Source: Escallonia rubra
Taxonomy: Eukaryota > Streptophyta > Magnoliopsida > Escalloniales > Escalloniaceae
Reading direction: 5' to 3'
Assembly: GCA_033065855.1 (NCBI GenBank)
Contig: JAVXUO010001312.1
Coordinates: 124,001-188,000, forward strand
Length of the DNA: 64,000 bases
The notes under the pieces were generated by a model. It had not been told where the DNA came from. It was given only the letters and a program-made list of their open reading frames with translations, and made no database searches. Position numbers and translations under genes: made by a program. This document shows, in pieces, positions 50,230-62,000 of this stretch. Within the stretch, counting starts at the first letter, position 1. Every line of letters begins with the position of its first letter.

Positions 50230-51302
50230 TATTACATATAATGAAATAAAAGGATAAAAATTAGATTTGTCAAATTTTGAAAATTGGACATGCCTAAAGA
50301 TGAAATTTAAAATTGAAAATTGGGGAGTATTTTGGTCTAACTTAAAATTTTCAACTCTTTTAAGGGTTTTTACACTCTTACCCTTCCCAACAACTATAAA
50401 CGGATAGTTTTTAAGGGTATTTTGGTCTTTTGTGAAGTTTCCAAAATCTATAAATTCACACTAGTTCTCTCTCAAATAGTAACAATTGTTATGTGTTAAG
50501 ATTTTATTAATAAAGCTCACCAAAAAGAGTATGAAAATGTTTAACATATAATAAAAAATATAACGGCTAACAAATAAATATGTATATACATACATACATA
50601 TATATATGTATATTACTTATAATGAAATAAAATGATAAAGATTAGGTTCGTTAAATTGTGAATATTGGACATGCCTAGAGATGAAATTTAAAATTGAATA
50701 ATTGGACGGCCCTAGATATTGGGCCTAGGGCCAGGGCCTGGACTGGGCCCAGATTTCCCTTCGGCAGGCCCGGCCCAGATTGCAGCCCCACTGGCCCGGC
50801 CCCATCCCGGTTTCACAACAGGCCTGATGGGCCCGGGCTGGGCCGGCCCATTGACAACTCTAGTGGGACCGACTAGCTAGGCAAATCTTGAAGCAAACAC
50901 GCTAGTAAAGAATAGGGATAATATCATTTTACTCCCCTGAACTATTCCCGTTTTTTTATTTTGGTCCCTGTACTTTAAAACTCGTTAAATCAGTCTCTGT
51001 ACTTTACCCCGTCATCAAATCGGTCCCTCCGTTTGGATTTCCCCGTAAAAAAGGACCACGTGACAGGCACAGGTCTTCTTTTGAGGGGTATTTTCGGAAA
51101 TGGACTGAGTCCCACCCTAATTATCCCCCCTTCTCTCTCTCTCTCTCTCTCCCTCTCCCTTTGAGTAACCCGGATCTGCGAATCGCGAAGGTAAAGCCGC
51201 ACGCCCCGAACGGGTTCGACTCGGGCTTGCCGTCGGTGACCGAATCCATGGCCGGTAGCCTTAGTGTAGCCGGAATTGCAGGAAACAGGGCAGCGGCGCG
51301 TT

Positions 51303-51580
51303 GGTGTTGGGCGGTGGCGTTCAGTGAAGGAGCGTCGGAGTTGATCGCCGGTGATGGGGTCCATGGCCGGCAGCGGGGCTGTCCCGAGGTGGGAGTGGCG
51401 CCGCCGATCTAGGGCCGGTTGCCATCTCTCATCTTCTCTCCCGATCTAGGGCCGGCAGCGGGGCTGTCCCGGTGTTGGGCGATGACGTTCAGTGAAGAAG
51501 CGTCGGAGTTGATCGCCGGTGATGGGGTCCATGGCCGGCAGCGGGGCTGTCCCGAGGTGGGAGTGGCGTCGCCGATCTAG
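51303..51580. repeat. 109-bp direct repeat in the Pack-MULE
   Basis: Copies at 51303-51412 and 51472-51580, sharing TTCAGTGAAG, AGCGTCGGAGTTGATCGCCG and CCATGGCCGGCAGCGGGGCT with a few differences. The GC-rich text may be a second captured gene fragment that I cannot identify. Confidence 0.85.
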
Positions 51581-51584
51581 TTTC

Positions 51585-52070
51585 CACCTCAATGGAAGGC
51601 ATTGTCACGAAAATGTGAAGGTCCTTGCCGTCGTTGACAGCTTCCATCATGGTGATACAGTGGGAGCTCTCTACGTTCTGAGCGGGATCCTGTCCTGTCG
51701 CCAGGAACACTGCAGACACGATGTTATTGGCGTGGGCGTTGAAGCCTCCCAGAGCTCCGGCCATGGCGGATCCCGTTAAGTTCTTGAGCATATTAAGCTC
51801 CACCAAGGAAGCAACATCCGTCTTCAGGACCTTCTTCACCACCTCCTCCTTGATGATTGCCTCGCACACAACCGACTTGCCCCTGCCTTCGATCCAGTTC
51901 ACCGCAGCCGGCTTCTTGTCAGAGCAGTAGTTACCGGAGATGCCAATGACATCCATGTCCGGGAAGTCAGCCTGAAGGAAATCCAAGACGTTCTGGACAC
52001 CTTTGGAGACCATGTTCATCCCCATGGTGTCCCCCGTGCTGCAGCAAAACCTCATGTACAAGTTCTTTCG
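51585..52070 (-). pseudogene. Captured fragment of HMG-CoA reductase (catalytic domain)
   Basis: The minus strand reads uninterrupted for about 160 residues: [80 protein letters not shown], then MPSIEV. These are hallmark plant HMGR residues (NADPH-binding DTMGMN; the E-G-R-G-K loop; DKKPAAVNW). Homology stops at SIEV, after which the frame runs into unrelated GC-rich element sequence until about 51489. The N-terminal membrane part and the C-terminal catalytic His region are absent, so it cannot be an active reductase. The donor gene lies elsewhere. Confidence 0.95.
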
Positions 52071-53299
52071 GAAATGGACTGGAGGACCCCCTCAATTTCG
52101 AAACCTTGGCTCTAGTTTTTAACAGGTTTGACTGTTAAAAACGAGTCCATTTCTGAAAATACCCCTCAAAAAATGACCCGTGCCTGTCACGTGGTCCTTT
52201 TTGACGGGGAAATCCAAACGGAGGGACTGATTTGATGACGGGGTAAAGTACAGGGACTGATTTAACGAGTTTTAAAGTACAGGGACCAAAATAAAAAAGC
52301 GAGAATAGTTCAGGGGAGTAAAATGATATTATCCCTAAAGAATAGCAAGGGAGTTCAAGACGCCATAAGGCAGCACCGGTGGCGCTCGTGATGGTCAGCA
52401 CACAATCGGTAGTCATCAACAGCGTTACCACCCAACGATGCTCAGTGCCTCGCACCATCATCCGCACAATAATTAACGTATCCGCGGATCACCTCATAAT
52501 CACATAGAAAAAGGAACACAAGACGGAGAAGCACTACGACTGTACGCCACCGTCGGTGGCCATTGTCGCCAACCACAGTCTCGATAAATCCCCTTCCAAC
52601 CAACAGTGCCACGACAACCAAGGACAGCGGTACCACCGGAACTACGGCCTCCACTGCCAATTCGGTCGCCGTTGAGAAGGGAATTTTCAACATCGCCGCA
52701 CATAATTGTCGATGTTTCTGTCCGGCGGTGCTTCGGCAACTAGGACGTCACCACACATAGCAATGGGTCCATCCAGCGCCGCGGGTTTTTTGTCTGCCAT
52801 TAAACCCAACTGTCGCTACCACAATCTCCTACTGTTCTATTGTCCACCGCTCAATGGACCGTTACCATCAGTCTAGGCATCCCAAGACGCAACAATAACC
52901 ACCGCGGTCGTGCCGTCACTGCATCGCCTACCATTATAGGACGTAACGATAACCACCGTGACCACATGACAGTAACTGCGGTCGCCAATTTGTCTTAGCA
53001 AATAGTGAGTTGCCGGCACCACTTTGGCCAACTCCCCGCAAAAATCCATTTCGGCCAACGCCACGTCGCTGCAATTCACCTCCTCGCCTTTGCGTCACTA
53101 TATTCGTCGGTAACAAGGGGTTACCGCAATCGGCGCCTTCTTATCTGGTCAATCTCGCCACGATCGACGCTCTCACTGATCACACCCATCGGTCTGTTTC
53201 TCTGATCACCACGGAGTTACGAAAAATACCGAAAATGCAAACATACGCACCTTCGCCGATATTCCAAATGTCATAGGTCTTCCTCTGCGAGTCTGCCGC

Positions 53300-55330
53300 A
53301 GAGCATATGCACCACCGCCGCGAAATCTTGAAGGCCGTGACAAACCGAGTCATCGATCTCCGACCAGCAGCGCTTTGGACCTCCGATCAGTAGCGCCTTC
53401 CACATTTATAACCAAAATAGCTGTCAAAAGGGCGGCGACACTGGCGACGCTATAGCTCCCATTGTTCGCGAAAGAGAAACTAAAGCCAGTGGCACCAAAC
53501 AGCCCATCGCCAAGGGCCTTCGCCATCAATTGACAAACCTCAAGGGGAAATGGCTGAACCTGCTTCCAATTGTGCCAAATTGTCGATGGAACACGGCTTC
53601 ACTAGCAGCGGCGCTATGACTGCTGCTCTTGTTGAAAAGAGAACCTAGAAAAAACTATCAGGTGATTTCTTTTCATTACTCAGCTTTATGCTTTTAAACC
53701 TATGAATTTGCATATATATGTTAGGACCCATAACCAAGTCTTATTTACACACATGCCATATGCTTTTTCAAAGCCTTCACGTGTGTAGCCACAGATCTTG
53801 TACTCATCACTAAAAACATATGTAGACAAACATGTTTGTACATGACGTTATATGCAACGGCTATATATTTAAGTGTTGGCGCGTTTAGCATGCACCTCGG
53901 TATTGCTTAAATACTTTAGCCTAAGCCTATTAAAATTTTGGTCTAGCATTGGCCAATTGCTTCATCTGACTAAGCGCCTTCCAGGCATCGAAGGGCTAAT
54001 AATTTCTTGTTATTATGCCCCATTTACGTTACGCAATATCCAACTATCTAAACCGACAAGGTAGTAATGGTATCACAAAGCATGATTATTACTCATATTT
54101 TAGCGTTAAAAATATAGTTACCTTAATGCTCCTCTGCTACATTTTCCCATGACATGTTTTCTCCTGTTGCGAGGGTTTATATCGCACCCCACTACATAGT
54201 TCAAAGAATTCTCACAACCCCTGTGGCTTTAGTTACGTTAAGCGCTTCAAAGGCTCCTGCAGGCCAAGCATCACACGTTGACTTATTCTGATAACCATGA
54301 GAGCGTCACAGCCACCAGAGGCGCGACCTTCGGCGTCCTTGGAAAGGACCTAATCATCTCTGACAGATCTGCTGTTACACAAAACCCAATCTTTGGGATG
54401 GTTCCCTTCACGGCGGCGTTAAAGCACCCCTTCTCTTCAAAGAGAATCTGAGAGGCTGACCCCATACATCAGGTCTCAGGTGAAAACATGAGACCCTCAA
54501 TATAATCACCGTGGATCGCTACCGCCATCAACGGATAGTGGTCTCGACAATCCGTGACACTGATCTCCGACTAATGGCGCTACCTACCTCCAACCGACAT
54601 CACTGTCACAGGCAAGATGCGAGATAGGCCAGATCGCCAATGATGAGTCCCAACGGTGGCGGCACAGTGGCGACACCACAGTTGGCCCTTTCTTGGTGAA
54701 AGAGAAACCGACTTCATCAGGTGCACTCTTTCCCTATAAAGAAATTATGTTTTAACTTCATAATTTCTCATATTTATGATTATTGCCCACAATCAAGATT
54801 TATTTAAATCTTATAATGTGATTTATCTATGCATGTTAGCTTGCACATGAATGGCCATATGCGTCGCTAAAACCTGTATACACACAGACTTGTTTGTACA
54901 CGACATAATACGCAACATCTATGATTCTAAGTGTCGGCACGCGTAACATATGCCTGCATATTGCTTAAATACTTTAGCCTAGACCTATTTATTTTTTGGT
55001 CTAGCGTCAACCAATTGTTTCAATTGGCGAATCGCCTTCAGGCCACACGAGTGCTCATAATTTTCTATTATGCCTCACTTATGTCATGCAATACGACACA
55101 TCTTACTTGTCTAACTGACAGGGTAATAATGGTGTCACAGTGTATGATTACTACTAGTTTAGTGCTAAAATGTAGTTGCCTTTATCGTCTCATGCACTCT
55201 CTTGCTATATTTTTGCGTGACATATTTTTTCCTGTTACGAGGGTTTGTACTGCAAACCACTTCATAAGTGAAAAGCAAGTTCACAGCCCTTTGTGGCTTT
55301 GGTCACGCATAAAGTCTCAGCTATACCATC
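53300..55330. repeat. Diverged ~1.06-kb tandem duplication inside the LTR fossil
   Basis: Two successive blocks align: the segment around 53650-54250 with 54715-55310. Shared text includes TATTGCTTAAATACTTTAGC (at about 53905 and 54957), TTTTGGTCTAGC and GCGAGGGTTT/ACGAGGGTTT. Each is preceded by a related GC-rich part naming GATCTCCGAC. No protein family recognised. Confidence 0.75.
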
Positions 55331-55931
55331 ATATTGACTTGACGTGACAAGCTGATTTTCGCAGTAAAGTGGCACGTTACCAACAATCTGTAACTCTAAG
55401 AGAATTGCATACGTACGTTGATAACATCAATAGTACATTCAGTAACCCAGATAGCTCGTGCCTTTGTAACCGGCAAATCAATGGCCTTACTTGCCAGAGT
55501 TTATTGTACACCCCCCGCCAGCATATCGACAGCATATGACACCATTTTTATTGTTCATCCGGTGACGTTTTGACCATACACTATTTCAACAGATCATGGT
55601 CCCATAGCTTTATCTTCTCGTTTAGCCATGCGAACAAGCTATGATCCTCTAGCTTTACCTGTTCGTCCACCTGAGCCGACAAGCTATGTACTTAAAGTTT
55701 TGTAAGTATGCCCTAGACCAAATGACTAAGCAGTCATCTTTGCATCTATGCCTTCTTAGTCAGGGGGGCTACATGTATTTAATACTACGACCACTCTTGC
55801 ACGGAGCCCCCTCCGGGGGTCCCGGCGCGTCACCGTTTGCTAGTGTTGTGCTTTGCAGGTCTGCTCGCGTGCTCGTTTGGTCCCAACCGACGCTCGTTTG
55901 GTCCCGGTCAGTTTTTGGCCACAACATGTTG

Positions 55932-56743
55932 TGTGGTTATTTAGTATCTTGTGGTTTTTGCCCCTTATGTGCATTGGTTTTATTCTAGGGTTGATTCTCG
56001 TAGTCGTGTTTGAAGTGCAAGTGTCCTTATGCAGAGGTTTGTAGTGCTTGAGTTTTGTATGGCGTGTGAGCGGCTTTCATTGTCATTTCCAAGTTTTGGA
56101 GATATGTTAGTCGTAGAATACATAATCTAACTTAACAATATAAACACTGAGACATGGTTATAACCATTGTCGCAATTACGGGCTAACGGTATCGGGAGTA
56201 TAGACGATTACGTAACGGAAATCGATTATCGTGAGTGTTAGTTTTTTTCCAAACAAAATGTTCTAAACTCGAGGAGTATTAAATTGGTACAAAAGCTACT
56301 CACTTGAGAATGTCGTAGATCATATAAATTGGTATAAAGCTTAGCCAGTGAAGGCACTAATTTGGTATTCACAAATTTTTTCACTTTTCATTGGGCTCAA
56401 TTCCACCAACACATTACACTAAACCAAACCCTGCAAAATGAATGTTGTAAGCCTAGTCTAGCTAGAATATAAATTGATGTCCTACCATGCGATAATAAAG
56501 CTTGAATACCAAAATGGAGGTTCCTTGAACAGTGCTAAAGGTCCCAACGCGACACACCAGCATACAATTAAAGACTTGCAGGTAGTAGCTGATCAACCTG
56601 GTCGAGCACTTATAAGTTCTTCAACATTCTAACAATGGTTCGACCTGCCACCAATGCAATCATTTCTTAGTTCTTGCGATCTAGGGCAACTTGGAGAGGG
56701 GAAGGGAAAAGCTAGAAGAAATCAAATGGTATTGAGGTTTCCT
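55932..56743. other. Repeat sequence flanking the LTR fossil
   Basis: 55932-56140 resembles 38230-38480 in GYRA intron 1. Together with the bases just left of 43765 it reconstructs the site into which the LTR element inserted. No gene seen; the right part probably belongs to the gag-bearing fossil. Confidence 0.5.
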
Positions 56744-57282
56744 TCATTGGGTATTTAAAGTGTGATTTTGTACATATTCAAAGAAATTATTTCTGCAAAC
56801 GTAACAGTGGTAGAAGGCTGATCCTACCCTTGTCGATGAGATCTTGTATAGCATTCTCAAGGTGATACACCTCCCCATATGGTGTCTGGATCCTTGGTAA
56901 TATTCACATCGAGCATGCATGTTAGGCCTTTTTGGTGTAGCAGTGGAGGGTAACTTGACAATCATATATATACTGAACAGTTGCTCAAACACTTTAGTTA
57001 TAGGGGCACACATATTAGAGAATTTTCGCCTAGTGACAGATGGCTCCCATGAAACTACCTCTTGACATTTAATAGTATTAGCATTACTGCATGTGAACAC
57101 CTTTAGATGGGTGTTGGGATTCCTCAGACAAGTCCTGTATCCTCTTAGTTTCCCGTCCTTGGCTATCATTCTTTCGTTGATGGCATCCTCATTTTGAGTG
57201 AGAGAAGCTATCAATGCCTTGAACTTGGCGTGATATGTGGCCAAAGATATACTCGTGATAGACGGACAAGAGATTGTTTCAA

Positions 57283-58448
57283 GGGTTAATTACAGTTATA
57301 TCCCTCAGGTTATGGTGAAATTACAGGCGTGTCCATTAGTTTAAAAATAGGCACTTGTGTCCTTTGACCTAACGGAATAGCCAAATACATAACGGAATGG
57401 TTAAAATGACCATATTGCCCATGCCCATGACTTAAAATTGAATTTCTTGAAATGCCACTCTTTTCATCTCCCCCACCCACGGGCCGCCGTCGAGGCCATT
57501 TCCGCCGTAAATGCAAGGAAATCAATCTTCCATAAGAACTCAGAATAAAAGGGAATCAACCCAAGCAGGATTGCCTAATTTTTTTTGTGTTAACGACTAT
57601 AAGAACATAGAATAAAGGTTTTTCTACAAACTCACAGCAGTGGCTTGTGGAGGCGTGTCATGGCGGAGGTCGCGTATGTATCTCGTTGTGGGGTATGTAA
57701 GCGTGGGGCTGGATAGGTAACCTAGAGATGATGGTGTGACGGGGGTGGCTAGATCTGAAGTGGGGGGTGAGGGGATTACTTCGGTGGTCGGTGGTGGTTG
57801 CGGTAGAGGTTGGTGGTTATGGGTATGGAAGTGGGGACAGTGGCGGTGCATTGGGCCGTTGGCGGCGTGTGTTTGCGATGGTTTTCGACGAGGTGGAATG
57901 ACAGAAGGGCTACCGCCAGGGTGGGGTAAGGGGATGGGCTATTGGCGATGTGGGGTGAAGAAGGGGGCTGCCAGCGGGGTAGGGTGAGGAATGGGGCTAC
58001 CGACATGGTGGTGGGGTGAGGGAGGCAGTTGCCGCCGGCTTGGTAGGGTGAGGGAGGCGGTTGCCGCCGGCGTGGTGGGGCGAGGGAGGGGCAACTGAGT
58101 TCAAATTTGGAAGAGATGAGTTAGGTTGTCTATTTTCTCAACAAAAAAAAAAGGAATTTGATAGAGAAACCCATTTTTTTGGTTTAAAAATTAGGTCTTT
58201 AACCTTAATTAAAGAATTAAGGCCTTAAATGTTTATACAATATATACAATATAAGGGTAGTATTGTCATTTTAAAAATACATATCGAAGACATCTACACT
58301 TTTTGGACTGTTACCTAACAGATGGACACATGTATTACCTTTTTTACGTTTGTGGTGATGTTTGTGGTCATGGTCTGTTACTTTTTGAAACTTAGTGTCC
58401 TTGATTGTAATTACCCCCAAACCTCAGGGACATGGGTGTAATTAACTC
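57283..58448. mobile_element. MULE-like non-autonomous element in the gag fossil
   Basis: A 1,166-bp element with ends GGGTTAATTACAGTTATATC...(inverse GAGTTAATTACACCCATGTC) and the 9-bp flanks TTGTTTCAA (57274-57282) and TTATTTCAA (58449-58457), 8 of 9 matching. Subterminal words CCCTCAGG...CCTGAGG are inverted. The middle (57620-58090) is GC-rich (GGTGGGGTGAGGGAGG-like) and may be a captured segment, which I cannot name. No transposase. Confidence 0.78.
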
Positions 58449-59090
58449 TTATTTCAACTATATTCACTTGCTCCTCCTCCAAGGGGCGATTAACCATTTG
58501 AGTCGCTTTGTTCCTCAATGGAATAAAGAAAGCAAACACTAATTCCTTCGGCTCTTGCTTGGTGGTTTCTAAGTCCCGTCGGGTAATATCGAGATTGGCG
58601 TTATACTAATACTGGTTAATGAACTCACGTATCATGTCCTCCCATGTACAAACTCGCGAGTCCTTGAGAATAAGGAACTATCACAAGATAGCCCCTATTA
58701 AAGTCCTATGGAACATTTGGACCAATTGATTATGGTTAGCTCCACGAGGAGCTAATGCACGCATGTACATCTTCACGTGTATCCTTTGATCTAATGTCCT
58801 ATCAAACTTGTCCACATTGGGTAGCTTGAATTTTGAAGAGAGCTTGCCCTCCTTGTCCAAGGTAAGGGTATTGAGATCCATTGGGTCGTCCGCTTTTCTC
58901 ATCTGAGATATATGTGACTCTAATGCGGCCAATGTTTTCTTCCATTATGGAATTCCCATCTTTCTTTAATCATTGGGCTCGTATTGCCAATTAACTTAAT
59001 TCTTGGGATCTCCCCTTTTCCTCTCATCATTCTTTTCAATTTTTTGTTCCTTCCCCTGCTTATTCTCCTTCTCATTTTTTTGTTCTCTTA

Positions 59091-62000
59091 GGGTCCGATT
59101 GGATCACGGAATTAGCCTTGGAATTGAAGTAGATTTTGGAATTGGACCTTAGGAATTACAATTCTGCTGATTGGACGACTTATTTGGAATTGGAATTATA
59201 ATTCACACCCAATTCTATGAAATTAAAAACAGACTTTAAAGCCCATAGTCCAATTCCAGAGGCCCAACCTCAAATTTGCAATTCCAGCCCACTCTTCGTT
59301 TCCGTCTCTCAGCTCGCAACTCTGCCCGACACTGGTACTCTCATCTCTGAGCTCTCTTCCTGCTTTTTTGTCTTTGATTCAATCTCACTATGGCAACGAC
59401 CATCTTCCTTCTCTCTTCTCTTTGACTCAACCTCGCCATACCAGCGGCAATCTACTGTGCCGATAGCGCTGGCTATGATCTAGTATTTTGACGGCGGCAG
59501 CGGCTTCGACGATACTCTTTTGACGGCTCTAGTACCAGCTCTTTGCAACCATGTAAGTATACTTCTTGTAATCTGTACTGTCTGCAATTTGGAGAACATA
59601 TTGATAATAACCATTTCGTATCTCTTTATGCCAAATTGGGATGCTCTAAAAAATGCACATCAATTGTTCGACGAAATTGTTGCAAATCGTTTATCATCGT
59701 TGATGTTTGCTAGTTGGTCATGAATGTGGTCGCCTATAGGTGTCGGCAAGTATAGATTGGTATGCATCTCGACCATCAGTAAGTATAGATTGGTATGCAT
59801 CTTGACCATCGTTATCTCTTTATGCCAAATTGGGTCGCCTGTAGCTTAGTTTCACCGGCCTGGTGCTTTAGTGGTTGACCTTTGGAACAAAGGCAGAGAC
59901 TAGATGGTTAGCTTTAGTTCTCATTTACCATGTAAGTATACTTCCTCTCAGTTGATTGACGATCTTTATTTTGGCTAGCCTATCTTGGTTTTTGATTTCG
60001 ATCTGGTTTGCTTGGTTTCATCATATCCAAGTTTGTTGCCTTTATGACTGTACTGTGGGCTTCCACATCTTGCCTTTCTGGGTTGGATCTTTGTTCCTAT
60101 CAGACTCCCCTTCGTTTCTTTTATGTTGTTCTAGGTCTTCTTGTGGTGTGTTTTCAGTGTCCAATTTGTGTGGTAGCTTAGGCTACTCTGTGGCTTTTAG
60201 TCCCAGAGAAAGAGAGTTGAGGTTCATAGTGATAGTAGTGTTTTTTGACATTTGTAGCTTGTGGGTGGGCAGATCTCAGCGAGATCAGTTCAGTGCACCC
60301 CTCCTATATCTTGCATGATATTGCGATGCAGTAACCGTCCTTGGTGTTTTTGTTTTGTCAATCACGGATCTGGTTGATTGGTGCTTTTATATTTTGTATA
60401 GCTATACAGTCAATGGCGTGAGAAAAAACTGAATGATGGTGCTTTTATATTTTGTTATACTGAATGATGTGCTTTTTGTGTGTCCAGTGTGCATATTACT
60501 ATTTTGCTTATTTATAAGCAGGGAAGCTAGGCTGATAAATCACTGAAATAGTCAAATGTGTAGTCATTCTAATGTTAATTGTGATTATTTGTTTCAATTT
60601 CTCTTTTAGCCAGTACAGTATTTAATGTGTGTCCATGCTGTCTGTGAGTATGTAGCTTTGGCTAAAACCTGTGATTATTTGTTCTTTGCTTAAACTTTGC
60701 CATAAGAGTCTTTTCTTTTGATGGAGTATGGTCCATGTACTATGTGCAGCTTATACCTTTGCCCATTGTGTTAGAAATTGAATTAGCAGAACTTATACCT
60801 TTGCCCTTTATTGCAGCTGATAGAATTGAAACAGAAAGTTATCCCTTTGCCCAAAAGCTTAGTTTAAGCAATTTTACATATCTCAAAATCACCTCAATCT
60901 GAGTTCGTAGAAGGCCGTATGTGTTACTCTTGTTTTACGTTTTACTGTTCTATTCATGTGTTTACGTTTTAGTGTTCCAATTGAAGTTCTTCTTCTTATT
61001 ATTGCTTTTTGTGTTTGTAAATAGATGAGTACCGATAGCAATGCCTCGCAAGTTAGTCTTTCTAATAAAAAAAAGAATGTTGGTGATTCGAAGACAAAAT
61101 CATACCTTAGATGGACTGTGGAAATGGACCGGGTTCTTAACACCGTCTTGCTTGACCAACTTAATATTGGGAACAAAGTTCCTAATGGATGGAAACCAAG
61201 TGCGTACAATGTTGTGATTGATGCGATAAGTGATCAATGTAACGTGAAAGTTACAAAAGAGAATATTGTTGGTCATTTGAAAACATGGGACAAGCATTAT
61301 GAGGTAGTGTCCAAGTTATTGACCAAAGTGGCTTTTCATGGGATCTTATTCCAATACGATTAGCGTTTATAGTGAAGCTGCTTGGAATGCGTATGTCCAG
61401 GTAAAAAGCATATTAATCTCTCTTATTTTTTTTTTAAACAATTGGAACGTTGCTTATGTAATTCTATATTTACTTTTTGTAGGATCATCCCGATGCAAAG
61501 CCATATAGAAGAAAGGTAATTGAAAATTGGGAAGATTTATCAGCTATATGTGGACAAGATCGAGCAACAGGGGAAGGAGCTGAGACTGGTGTTGAAGGTT
61601 ACAATGAGCTAGCATCTAATTCCAATTTAGAGGAGGCTAATGAAGATCTTGATAACACGAATTGCCAAAAGGCAACCTCTACAACTAAGTTACAACCATC
61701 GAGAAAGAGAAGTCGTACTAGTGATGCACTTGCCACAGCTGTTACTTCAATGGCTAGTGCCATCGACAAGGTATGTGCATCAGAAGCTACAATTGCAAGT
61801 GCGGATTTCATTTATGAGAAGTTATCAGAGGTGCCAGATTTGGATCAGGTTGAGTTACTCAAAGCTTATGACGTGCTGACTGGCAACGCGAGGAAGTTTG
61901 AGTCATTCATGTCCCTTCCATTTCACTTGAGAAAGCCATGGTTAATGATGCAAATCAGCACTCATAAGACTTAAGATATGGAGCCGACAAGAAACTTCAG

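Larger units (their letters stand above)
46528..50862 (+). mobile_element. Complete Ac-type hAT transposon, inactivated
   Basis: A 4,335-bp element with ends TAGAGTTGTCAAAAGGGCCG...GGGCCGGCCCATTGACAACTCTA and perfect 8-bp duplications GTGGGACC (46520-46527, 50863-50870). Subterminal GGCCCGGCCC clusters are typical of this group of plant hAT elements. It carries one transposase gene (47359-49636) and AT-rich tails with a (TA)n tract at 50180-50226. Inserted just inside the 5' LTR junction of the 43770-55926 element. The perfect duplication suggests a fairly recent insertion. Confidence 0.94.
50915..52335. mobile_element. Pack-MULE carrying an HMG-CoA reductase fragment
   Basis: A 1,421-bp Mutator-type element. 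Ends GGGATAATATCATTTTACTC...(inverse) with about 190 bp of well-conserved long terminal inverted repeat, and perfect 9-bp duplications TAAAGAATA (50906-50914, 52336-52344). Between the ends there is no transposase. Instead there is a ~485-bp piece of a host HMGR gene (51585-52070) and a GC-rich block with a 109-bp direct repeat. Inserted in the internal part of the LTR fossil, 52 bp from the hAT element. Intact duplications and similar ends suggest recent movement. Confidence 0.93.
43770..55926 (+). mobile_element. LTR-retroelement fossil, no coding region recognised, with nested DNA transposons
   Basis: Bounded by TGTTGTGGCCAAAAACTGAC and ...GTTTTTGGCCACAACA, with the 5-bp duplication TGTTG on both sides (43765-43769 and 55927-55931). 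The 5' LTR appears to run 43770-46505, ending GGCCACTACA and followed by TTTTGACGCCATCCGTGGGA, a typical post-LTR primer-site region. The internal region has no gag or pol I can recognise, so it resembles a large non-coding derivative. The right end shares only its last stretch (about 80-130 bp) with the LTR, so the 3' LTR is not whole. Removing the nested hAT and MULE leaves about 6.4 kb. Older than both insertions. Confidence 0.68.
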
